DNA of 11,827 bases. It comes from F1-60-MAGs163 sp046091165 (GTDB taxonomy: Bacteria > Actinomycetota > Thermoleophilia > Solirubrobacterales > Solirubrobacteraceae). The notes beneath the pieces were generated by a model. The model was not told the origin of the DNA. It worked only from the letters and a program-made list of their open reading frames with translations, and searched no databases. Location of the stretch: the NCBI GenBank assembly GCA_046091165.1, contig JBJTBE010000017.1, positions 1 to 11,827 of the forward strand, read 5' to 3'. Position numbers and translations under genes: made by a program. Shown piece after piece: positions 1-4,826 of this stretch. The stretch's first letter is position 1; every line of letters begins with the position of its first letter.

Positions 1-654
1 GGCCTGGTAGGCGGCGGCCTCCGCGTCGCTCAGGCCCGGGTCGAAGCCGGGGATCGCCTCGGCCTCCTCGGGACCGCCCTTCATGATCAGGGCCACGTCG
101 AGCTCGTCGGCCGCCGCGACGAAGGCCTGCCAGGCGGCGAAGGCCTCGGGCATCGGCGAGTCCTGGAGCACCTGGACCATCCGCTCCATCCGGCGCGGGT
201 CGGCGATCGTCCCGTTGGCCATGACGATCCGGTCGAAGCGGTCCTCCATGCGGGTGGCCACCGCCAGCCCCACGATGCTTCCCCAGTCCTGCCCGAAGAG
301 GGTGATTCCGCGAAGGTCGAGCGCCTCGATGAACGCCTCGACCCACCCGACGTGCCTGGTGTACGAGTAGTTCTCCCGCCCGACCACCTTGTCCGACCTT
401 CCGAACCCGATGAGGTCGGGAGCGATCACGCGGTGGCCGGCCGCGGCCAGGCCCGGGATCATCTTGCGGTAGAGGTAAGACCAGGTCGGCTCGCCGTGGA
501 GCAGGAGGATCACGTCGCCGTCGGCCGGCCCCTCCTCGACGTAGTGCATCCGCAGGGTGCCGCCCTCTCCGTCGGAGATCTCGACGTAGTTGGGCTCGAA
601 CGGGTAGCCGGGCAGGTCGGTGAAGCGTTCGTCGGGGGTGCGTACGGTCTCCAT
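1..654 (-). CDS. Haloalkane dehalogenase-like alpha/beta hydrolase (DhlA/HLD-I type), 3' end cut by window edge
   Basis: Probable cytoplasmic hydrolase that would cleave carbon-halogen bonds of small haloalkanes. The first 218 residues are present and the C-terminal third is outside the window. The oxyanion/halide loop reads HGEPTW (residues 53-58), where Glu55 takes the position typical of the DhlA subfamily; other dehalogenases have Asn there. The nucleophile elbow is GQDWGS (121-126), with Asp123 as nucleophile and Trp124 as the usual halide-binding Trp. APDLIGFGRSDK (78-89) is the conserved strand-loop of this family. The cap domain begins near residue 150. The catalytic acid and His, and the second halide Trp, lie mostly beyond the window, so activity cannot be confirmed. 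The ATG at 654 follows a GGAGAG ribosome site. It is divergent from the lipoprotein gene. Epoxide hydrolases share the fold and are the main alternative. Confidence 0.85.
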   Translation of the reverse strand, partial: METVRTPDERFTDLPGYPFEPNYVEISDGEGGTLRMHYVEEGPADGDVILLLHGEPTWSYLYRKMIPGLAAAGHRVIAPDLIGFGRSDKVVGRENYSYTRHVGWVEAFIEALDLRGITLFGQDWGSIVGLAVATRMEDRFDRIVMANGTIADPRRMERMVQVLQDSPMPEAFAAWQAFVAAADELDVALIMKGGPEEAEAIPGFDPGLSDAEAAAYQA

Positions 655-664
655 GGCTCTCTCC

Positions 665-693
665 AGTAAAGGGAACGTTGTGTTTACAGTCAA
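665..693 (-). promoter_or_regulatory. Candidate promoter of the dehalogenase gene
   Basis: Read on the minus strand, TTGACT (693-688) is followed after 17 bp by TTTACT (670-665), a fair match to a sigma-70-type promoter. The -10 ends only 10 nt before the ATG, so the transcript would have almost no leader. That conflicts with use of the GGAGAG site at 664-659, so the -10 assignment is tentative. Confidence 0.45.
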
Positions 694-694
694 C
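682..694. promoter_or_regulatory. Imperfect palindrome overlapping the -35, possible repressor operator
   Basis: GTTTACAGTCAAC is an inverted repeat with 6-bp arms around a central base; five of the six arm positions pair. It covers the candidate -35 of the dehalogenase promoter and sits about 35-47 bp upstream of the divergent lipoprotein -10. TetR-type operators often look like this. No regulator gene is visible in the window, so the role is inferred from shape and position only. Confidence 0.3.
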
Positions 695-729
695 CCGGCC
701 CGGCCTGCGGTTGCGACCTGTGCCGCCGT

Positions 730-735
730 TACGGT
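730..735 (+). promoter_or_regulatory. -10 element (TACGGT) for a leaderless lipoprotein transcript
   Basis: TACGGT lies 7 nt before the ATG at 743, which places the expected transcription start at or beside the A of the start codon. No Shine-Dalgarno is present. A TTGCGA at 711-716 is too close (13-bp spacer) to be a normal -35. The same arrangement recurs at other starts in the window. Confidence 0.5.
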
Positions 736-742
736 TTGCGCC

Positions 743-1198
743 ATGACCACTGCGCGCAGGCTCCCCGCTCTCCTTGCCGTCGCCGCCGTCGCCCTCGTGG
801 TGGCCGGCTGCGGAGGCTCCGACGACTCCGGCGAGGAGACGACCACCCCCGCCACCGCGCCCCCGGCAACTACCGGCGGCGGAGCCACCACCACCGAGCC
901 GATGGTCACCACCGGCATGGCCAAGTGCACCGAGAGCGAGATCTCCAAGGCGGTCGAGCAGACCGGCAGCCAGGAGTCGGGCGAGGCGGTTCTCGCCCCC
1001 GGCGCCGACAGTTACAAGTGCGCCGACGGCTGGGCGGTCGCCTTCGCCAACGTCGGTACCGGCCAGGAGCAGATCACCACGACGCTGGTCTTCCAGGCCG
1101 AAGGCCAGTTCTGGGTGCCGCAGGACCGGGCGAAGGTCTGCCCCGAGCCCTCCGAGGTACCCAAGGCGATCTACGACCTGGCCTGTAACAGCAACTGA
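743..1198 (+). CDS. Small secreted lipoprotein of unknown function
   Basis: A 151-residue protein with a basic N-terminus (TTARR), a hydrophobic stretch at residues 7-21 and a lipobox VAGC ending at Cys23, so it should be exported, lipidated and held on the outer face of the membrane. Residues 24-60 are a low-complexity Thr/Pro/Gly linker. The folded part (about 61-151) contains four cysteines (62, 93, 133, 148) that could form two disulfides, with aromatic segments around CADGWAVAF (93-101) and QFWVPQDRA (122-130). I do not recognise a named family. The ATG at 743 is chosen because it starts the signal peptide and has a -10 box 7 nt upstream; an in-frame upstream extension to 620 would bury the signal peptide. 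The next gene starts 5 nt after the stop, so the two are probably cotranscribed. Confidence 0.8.
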   Translation: MTTARRLPALLAVAAVALVVAGCGGSDDSGEETTTPATAPPATTGGGATTTEPMVTTGMAKCTESEISKAVEQTGSQESGEAVLAPGADSYKCADGWAVAFANVGTGQEQITTTLVFQAEGQFWVPQDRAKVCPEPSEVPKAIYDLACNSN

Positions 1199-1203
1199 GC
1201 CCC

Positions 1204-1947
1204 GTGGGCGCCGACCAGGGCAGCCCGGGGGTCCCTTCCGGGCTCGAGCGCGAGGCCACCGAGACGCAGCGCGAGGTCGCGATCGCGATCGCCATCGTGG
1301 TGGCGATGCAGGTCGCGCTGGCCCTGATAAGCATGCGCAACGGGTGGACGCTCTTCCAGGTTCACGGGTGGATCTGGTGGGTGCCGGTGCTTCCCGAGCT
1401 GCTGCTGGTGGCGCTTGTGGCCCGGGACCGGGCCGGCAAGCCCGACATCCTCGAGGACGGCTCGCGACGCACGACGGTGATCGTCCTGCTCGCGCTGATC
1501 GCCGCCTGGAACGCGGTGACGGTGATCCTCCTGATCCTCGAGCTCTTCACCGGCGAGGTCCGCACCGGCTCGGAGATGATTGCCGAGGCCACCGTCGTGC
1601 TGGCCACGCTGGTCCTGAACTTCGGCCTCCTGTTCTGGGAGCTCGACGGGGGCGGGCCCCGGATGCGCGCCCTCAAGCCCGACGGGCCCCGGGACTTCCT
1701 CTTCTCCGAGATGGGCGAGGACGGCCGGGCCCGCCTTCCCGACGACGAGAAGCCCGGCGCCCCCAGCGCCTGGCACCCGCGCCTCCTCGACTACACCTAC
1801 CTCGCCTTCGTGACCGCGATCGCCTGGAGCGCCGCCGACACTCTCCCGCTCAGCCGCCGGGCCAAGGTGCTGATGGCGATCGAGACCGGCATCGCCGCGC
1901 TCACGATCCTGCTCGTGGCGGCCAGGGCGGTCAGCATCTTCGGCTGA
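1204..1947 (+). CDS. Six-helix integral membrane protein with a channel-like C-terminus (DUF1345-like)
   Basis: A 247-residue inner-membrane protein. Hydrophobic segments lie at about residues 25-42, 54-73, 91-115, 126-146, 196-213 and 221-244, with a charged, Pro-rich cytosolic or external loop at about 148-192. The tail, with DYTYLAF (196-202), SAADTLPLS (209-217) and a final helix ending LLVAARAVSI, resembles the last segment of DUF1345 proteins and loosely the pore-helix/filter/inner-helix layout of two-helix K+ channels. The TVGYGD filter is absent. Function is unknown. The GTG at 1204 lies 5 nt after the lipoprotein stop with no Shine-Dalgarno, which fits translation by reinitiation. 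An internal ATG at 1306 would delete most of helix 1 and is less likely. The gene is real on length, coding pattern and helix periodicity; the family name is tentative. Confidence 0.75.
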   Translation: MGADQGSPGVPSGLEREATETQREVAIAIAIVVAMQVALALISMRNGWTLFQVHGWIWWVPVLPELLLVALVARDRAGKPDILEDGSRRTTVIVLLALIAAWNAVTVILLILELFTGEVRTGSEMIAEATVVLATLVLNFGLLFWELDGGGPRMRALKPDGPRDFLFSEMGEDGRARLPDDEKPGAPSAWHPRLLDYTYLAFVTAIAWSAADTLPLSRRAKVLMAIETGIAALTILLVAARAVSIFG

Positions 1948-1975
1948 TCACCGGTCCGGCGGGGCGCCGATTCCA

Positions 1976-1981
1976 TAGAGT
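1976..1981 (+). promoter_or_regulatory. -10 element (TAGAGT) for a leaderless transcript
   Basis: TAGAGT is followed by 6 nt and then the ATG at 1988. There is no Shine-Dalgarno before this start, so a transcript starting on the ATG is the simplest reading. No clear -35 is seen at the expected distance. Confidence 0.5.
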
Positions 1982-1987
1982 GGCGGC

Positions 1988-2314
1988 ATGTCCGAGAAGC
2001 TGACCCGCCGCCACCGCGACACCGTTGAGCAGATCTTCGCCCACCCGACCAGCCACAACATCGAGTGGCGCCACGTGATCTCGCTGCTCGAGCACGTGGG
2101 CGAGGTCGAGGAGGAGCACAACGGCAAGGTCAAGGTGACGCTCGGGCCCGAGACCGAGACCCTTCACCGCCCGCGCCACAAGGACATCGACACCCAGATG
2201 GTCGTCGACCTCCGCCGGATGCTCGCCAACGCCGGCTACAACCCCGACGGCTCCCCGGCGGTCGCCGACGAGCGCACCCGCGACCACGGTGACGGTCGCT
2301 GGGGCGCCCCCTGA
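1988..2314 (+). CDS. Small HicA/YcfA-like protein, no antitoxin partner
   Basis: A 108-residue, charged, soluble protein. The pattern of a basic N-terminal helix (EKLTRRHRDTVEQIFAHP), then LLEHVGEVEEEHNGKVKVTL (33-52), then HRPRHKDIDTQMVVDLRRML (60-79) matches the order of the HicA/YcfA double-stranded-RNA-binding-like fold: helix, strand hairpin, a histidine before the last helix, and a C-terminal LR-x-ML-x-x-AG helix. HicA toxins are mRNA interferases that pair with HicB. No HicB gene is adjacent: the upstream gene is a membrane protein and the downstream gene is convergent. This protein is also longer than typical HicA (about 60-80 residues). I therefore infer a stand-alone HicA-fold RNA-binding or housekeeping protein, not a toxin-antitoxin pair. 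It has its own apparent leaderless promoter. Confidence 0.7.
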   Translation: MSEKLTRRHRDTVEQIFAHPTSHNIEWRHVISLLEHVGEVEEEHNGKVKVTLGPETETLHRPRHKDIDTQMVVDLRRMLANAGYNPDGSPAVADERTRDHGDGRWGAP

Positions 2315-2342
2315 GCCGGCAGCTTCCTGCCTGAGTACGGCC

Positions 2343-2360
2343 GGCCGGCTCCTGCCGGCC
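2343..2360. terminator. Bidirectional hairpin between convergent genes
   Basis: GGCCGGC (2343-2349), a TCCT tetraloop and GCCGGCC (2354-2360) give a perfect 7-bp G/C stem. It lies in the 51-bp gap between the stops of the HicA-like gene (2314) and the lipase gene (2366). No T-tract follows on either strand, as is common for hairpins at gene ends in high-GC actinobacteria. A longer alternative pairing, GCCGGCAG (2315-2322) with CTGCCGGC (2352-2359), is also possible. Confidence 0.6.
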
Positions 2361-2365
2361 CCCGG

Positions 2366-3373
2366 TCAGCGGCGGCTGCGGGCCGCCTTGCGCGCCCAGG
2401 CCGGGACCTTCGGCTCGGCCTTGACCAGCGGGGCGCCGCCGTTGGCGCCGGAGTTGCGCCCGCCGGTGAGGCCGCCGGCCGCGCCGACGAGGCTTCCGGT
2501 CGACGCCGGGTTGAGCCCGGGGGCGAAGAGGTTCGAGCAGAGGCCGGCGGGGAACCGGTCGACCTTCGCCGGGCCCGGGTTCTCGATCGCGTCGCGGATC
2601 GCCGCGAAGGTGACCGAGTCAACGGCGGTCCCGATGTGGCTCACCACGCGGCCGGGGCAGACGTCCTGGATGAGGATGTTCGTGGCCCCCTTCAGCGACG
2701 AGGTCGGCTTGGGACCGGTCGTCGGCTTGACCGTCTCGTCGTCGGTCGAGCGCAGGGTGGTCCACGAGGTCGGGCCGGGCGTCTCGGTGCGGTAGCTGTT
2801 GAGCGTCGCCAGCATCTTCGAGCCGGCGCGCTGCTGCCAGCCGGCGGGGATGCAGCCCTTGGTCCGGCAGGTGCTCTGCTGGTCGGCGCTGGCGGTGGTG
2901 CCGTGCTGGGTGCCGGCGGCGGCGATCACGTCGGCGACCATCGGGCGAAGGCTCGGCCAGTAGGTCAGGGCCACCCGCGGCAGGAGGCCTCCCTGGCTGA
3001 TCCCGAAGACGGCGATCTTCCGGCCGGCCATCCGGTACTGCTCGCGGATCCCGTAGGCGAGGTACTGCACCGAAACGTGGATGTCGCCGGTCGTGAAGAA
3101 GGGGAAGTCGACGGTGCAGACCGGCGCGCCGTACTCGTCGAAGGCGCCCTTGCCGATCGTGTAGGCCTCCCGGCCGGAGGCGCCGGTTCCGGTGACCAGC
3201 ATGATCGGCACCTTCCCGGGGGCCTTCTGGTCGCCGTAGCAGTGGAGGGCCTCCTTGAGCTTGGCGGCCGGAACCTCGAGCCGCGGCTCGGCGGAGGCGG
3301 TTGCCGGGGCGCCGGCCACCAGGGCGGCGGCGCCGGCGGCGAGAAGGGAGGCGGTGCGAAGGCGTCGGGTCAT
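2366..3373 (-). CDS. Secreted lipase of the Candida antarctica lipase B (CalB) type
   Basis: A 335-residue exported serine hydrolase, probably a lipase/esterase acting outside the cell. Residues 1-28 form a signal peptide (TRR, hydrophobic core, ATASA cleavage region). The mature part follows CalB motif by motif from memory: VTGTGASG (60-67, oxyanion Thr63), VCTVDFPFF (85-93), GISQGG (124-129, nucleophile Ser126 and oxyanion Gln127, like CalB TWSQGG), STDDETVKP (209-217, acid Asp212, like CalB ATDEIVQP) and VVSHIG (243-248, His246). Cys45/Cys86 and Cys239/Cys279 sit where CalB has disulfides. An insert with Cys169/Cys174 and a Gly/Ala-rich, basic tail (about 290-335) are extra. The ATG at 3373 is preferred; a GTG two codons earlier is possible. 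It is transcribed divergently from the nuclease gene and ends in a shared hairpin. Confidence 0.85.
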   Translation of the reverse strand: MTRRLRTASLLAAGAAALVAGAPATASAEPRLEVPAAKLKEALHCYGDQKAPGKVPIMLVTGTGASGREAYTIGKGAFDEYGAPVCTVDFPFFTTGDIHVSVQYLAYGIREQYRMAGRKIAVFGISQGGLLPRVALTYWPSLRPMVADVIAAAGTQHGTTASADQQSTCRTKGCIPAGWQQRAGSKMLATLNSYRTETPGPTSWTTLRSTDDETVKPTTGPKPTSSLKGATNILIQDVCPGRVVSHIGTAVDSVTFAAIRDAIENPGPAKVDRFPAGLCSNLFAPGLNPASTGSLVGAAGGLTGGRNSGANGGAPLVKAEPKVPAWARKAARSRR

Positions 3374-3400
3374 GGTCACTTTCGGTAGTGGGGGACGAGG

Positions 3401-3406
3401 TAGGAT
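3401..3406 (+). promoter_or_regulatory. Alternative -10 (TAGGAT) 6 nt before an in-frame GTG of the nuclease gene
   Basis: TAGGAT, six bases, then GTG at 3413 copies the leaderless spacing seen at other starts here. The GTG is in frame with the nuclease and would add 26 residues before the ATG at 3491. That extension would push the signal peptide inward, so this start is not preferred. Confidence 0.3.
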
Positions 3407-3407
3407 A
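3402..3407 (-). promoter_or_regulatory. Candidate -10 (TATCCT) for the lipase gene
   Basis: On the minus strand TATCCT (3407-3402) is a good -10, which would give a leader of roughly 20 nt before the ATG at 3373. No convincing -35 is seen. The same ten bases hold a -10-like box on the other strand, so the two readings may compete. Confidence 0.35.
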
Positions 3408-3454
3408 ACCGAGTGGGGCCTACGCAGGTTCCGGTAGCCGTCTTGGCAGGGAGG

Positions 3455-3482
3455 TTGCGCCGACCCCCGGTCTGCGTAACCT
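3455..3482 (+). promoter_or_regulatory. Promoter of the excalibur nuclease gene
   Basis: TTGCGC (3455-3460), a 16-bp spacer and TAACCT (3477-3482) form the best -35/-10 pair seen in the window. The -10 ends 8 nt before the ATG at 3491, giving a leaderless transcript and supporting that start. Confidence 0.5.
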
Positions 3483-3490
3483 CGGTACGG

Positions 3491-4138
3491 ATGTTTGTTG
3501 CGGGCATGAAACGAGAAGCGCGCTTTGGCCGCGCGGTTCTGGCGGCAACCGCCCTGCTGCTACTGGCCGGCGCGTCGCCGGCCCAGGCAAAGACCTGCGC
3601 CGACTACCCCAACCAGGCCGCGGCCCAGCGGGCGGCCGACACCCGCGACGCCGACGGCGACGGCATCTACTGCGAGTCGCTCCCGTGCCCGTGCCTCAAG
3701 AAGGCCGGCGGCAATTCGGGCGGTGGCGGCTCCGGGGACGGCAACCGGGGCTCCTCCCCGCAGGGCTGCGTCCGGCCGCGCGGGGTGCAGCCGATCGGCT
3801 TCAGCTCGACGAAGTACCCCAACATCTTCCGGCACTTCGCGCGGGCGGTGAAGGCCGGCTGGCCGAAGGTCCTGAAGGTCAACCGCACCGGAGCCGACGC
3901 GCGCCGCGACCGGCTGCTGGAGAACGTCTTCACGCGCAGCGGGTTCGACCGTGACGAGTACCCGCCGGCCGTCGGCCGGGGGAAGGGGAAGGGCCTTACC
4001 CGCGGTGACAACCCCACCGGCTGGATGGCCAGCGTCCAGTACGTGCCGAGCTCCGAGAACCGCTCCCACGGCTCGGTGCTCGGAACCAAGCTGCGCCGGT
4101 TCTGCAACGGAACGCTCTTTCGTTACGTCTTCTACTGA
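3491..4138 (+). CDS. Secreted nuclease: excalibur Ca-binding motif fused to a NucA/NucB-type DNase domain
   Basis: A 215-residue exported protein. Residues 1-33 are a signal peptide (KREARFGR, then a Leu/Ala core and ASPAQA). Residues 36-61 are an excalibur motif: CADYPNQAAAQ followed by DADGDGIYCE (53-62), with an EF-hand-like Asp loop and the paired Cys36/Cys61. A Gly/Ser linker covers about 73-92. The C-terminal half matches NucA/NucB extracellular DNases: GFDRDEYPPA (151-160) corresponds to their DRDEWP active-site motif, and YVPSSENRSHGS (184-195) to their second motif with Asn190, Arg191 and Ser195. Cys93 and Cys205 could close a disulfide. It probably degrades DNA outside the cell, possibly Ca-stabilised. 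ATG 3491 is chosen on promoter position; ATG 3506 gives an equally good signal peptide and GTG 3413 is a longer option. Confidence 0.85.
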   Translation: MFVAGMKREARFGRAVLAATALLLLAGASPAQAKTCADYPNQAAAQRAADTRDADGDGIYCESLPCPCLKKAGGNSGGGGSGDGNRGSSPQGCVRPRGVQPIGFSSTKYPNIFRHFARAVKAGWPKVLKVNRTGADARRDRLLENVFTRSGFDRDEYPPAVGRGKGKGLTRGDNPTGWMASVQYVPSSENRSHGSVLGTKLRRFCNGTLFRYVFY

Positions 4139-4151
4139 CGCCCTCTACATT
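4123..4151 (+). promoter_or_regulatory. Candidate promoter of the HisB-like/HisD-like pair
   Basis: TTACGT (4123-4128), a 17-bp spacer and TACATT (4146-4151) overlap the end of the nuclease gene. The -10 is 10 nt before the ATG at 4162. AGGAG at 4153-4157 is only 4 nt from that ATG, which is close for a ribosome site. The pair could instead be read through from the nuclease promoter, since the gap is only 23 bp. Confidence 0.4.
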
Positions 4152-4161
4152 CAGGAGCCCT

Positions 4162-4803
4162 ATGGCCGACTATGAGGGCATGGCCGTCGAGCGCGACGGC
4201 GACACGTACCTGACCCGCCGCGAGAGCCGGGAGGCCCTCGTGCTGGCCGGGCTGGACTTCGGCCCGCGCCGCGAGCCGCAGCTGGCCACCACACTGGCCT
4301 TCTTCGACCACATGCTCGAGATGCTCGGCTGGTACGGCGACTTCGTGGTCGACGCCTCCTACGAGGTGCGCACCTACCGCCTCACCCACGTTGTAACGGA
4401 AGACACCGGCCTGGCGATCGGGGCCGCGGTCTCCCAGGCGATCCGTGACCGGATCGCCGAGGGCGTGGAGTCCTCCGGCTTCGCCTGGGCGGTCATGGAC
4501 GAGGCCAGCGCGCTGGCCCAGGTCTCCTTCGAGGGGCGCTCCAACAGCTTCATCACCCGCGAGGGCGCCGGTGCCCTGGAGAACGTGGAGGACATGCTCT
4601 CGGCCGACCTGGCCGCCTTCTTCGAGGGCTTTGCCCAGGGAGCGCGCTGCACCGTGCACCTCGAGCTGCGCGACGGCAGCCGCGACCCCCACCACGCCTG
4701 GGAGGCCGGGTTCCGCGCCTTCGGCCGCGCGCTGCGCGCGGCCCTCTCCGCCAACCCCCGCCGCGCCGGCATGACCGCCGGCGTCAAGGGCACGCTCGAC
4801 TGA
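4162..4803 (+). CDS. Imidazoleglycerol-phosphate dehydratase (HisB)-like protein with an altered metal site
   Basis: A 213-residue cytoplasmic protein with the two-repeat HisB fold. True HisB dehydrates imidazole glycerol phosphate to imidazole acetol phosphate using two Mn ions held by paired-His motifs. Retained here: FFDHMLE (47-53), EDTGLAIG (80-87), MDEA (112-115), FFEGF (153-157), TVH (164-166), the second paired motif HHAWEA (177-182) and the C-terminal KGTL. Changed: the first paired motif, normally HHTVED, reads HVVTED (76-81), so its second His is Val77. The usual His in the x-HG turn after DHML is Tyr58. The Pro of PMDE is Val111, and the N-terminal RxTxET segment is unrecognisable. 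It sits 23 nt before a HisD-like gene with matching oddities. It may be a functional variant, or act on a different substrate. The HisB fold is certain; the activity is not. Confidence 0.8.
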   Translation: MADYEGMAVERDGDTYLTRRESREALVLAGLDFGPRREPQLATTLAFFDHMLEMLGWYGDFVVDASYEVRTYRLTHVVTEDTGLAIGAAVSQAIRDRIAEGVESSGFAWAVMDEASALAQVSFEGRSNSFITREGAGALENVEDMLSADLAAFFEGFAQGARCTVHLELRDGSRDPHHAWEAGFRAFGRALRAALSANPRRAGMTAGVKGTLD

Positions 4804-4814
4804 GCGCGATGCCC

Positions 4815-4820
4815 GAAGGA
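4815..4820 (+). promoter_or_regulatory. Shine-Dalgarno (GAAGGA) that decides the HisD-like start
   Basis: GAAGGA is 6 nt before the ATG at 4827, a near-ideal spacing. The upstream in-frame ATG at 4809 has no such site, so translation most likely begins at 4827. Confidence 0.65.
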
Positions 4821-4826
4821 ACGCCG

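Noticed and set aside
711..716. TTGCGA as the -35 of the lipoprotein promoter
   Set aside because: Only 13 bp from the -10; normal spacing is about 16-18 bp.
836..906. Short repeats of accacc/ccg codons in the lipoprotein
   Set aside because: These encode an ordinary Thr/Pro linker after a lipobox, not a DNA repeat element.
774..2003. A long plus-strand open frame (409 codons) across the lipoprotein, membrane protein and junction
   Set aside because: Arg/Pro/Ala-rich composition typical of an out-of-frame GC shadow. The other frame has a lipobox protein and a membrane protein.
1988..2314. A toxin-antitoxin locus based on the HicA-like protein
   Set aside because: No HicB or other small antitoxin gene is adjacent on either strand, and the protein is longer than known HicA toxins.
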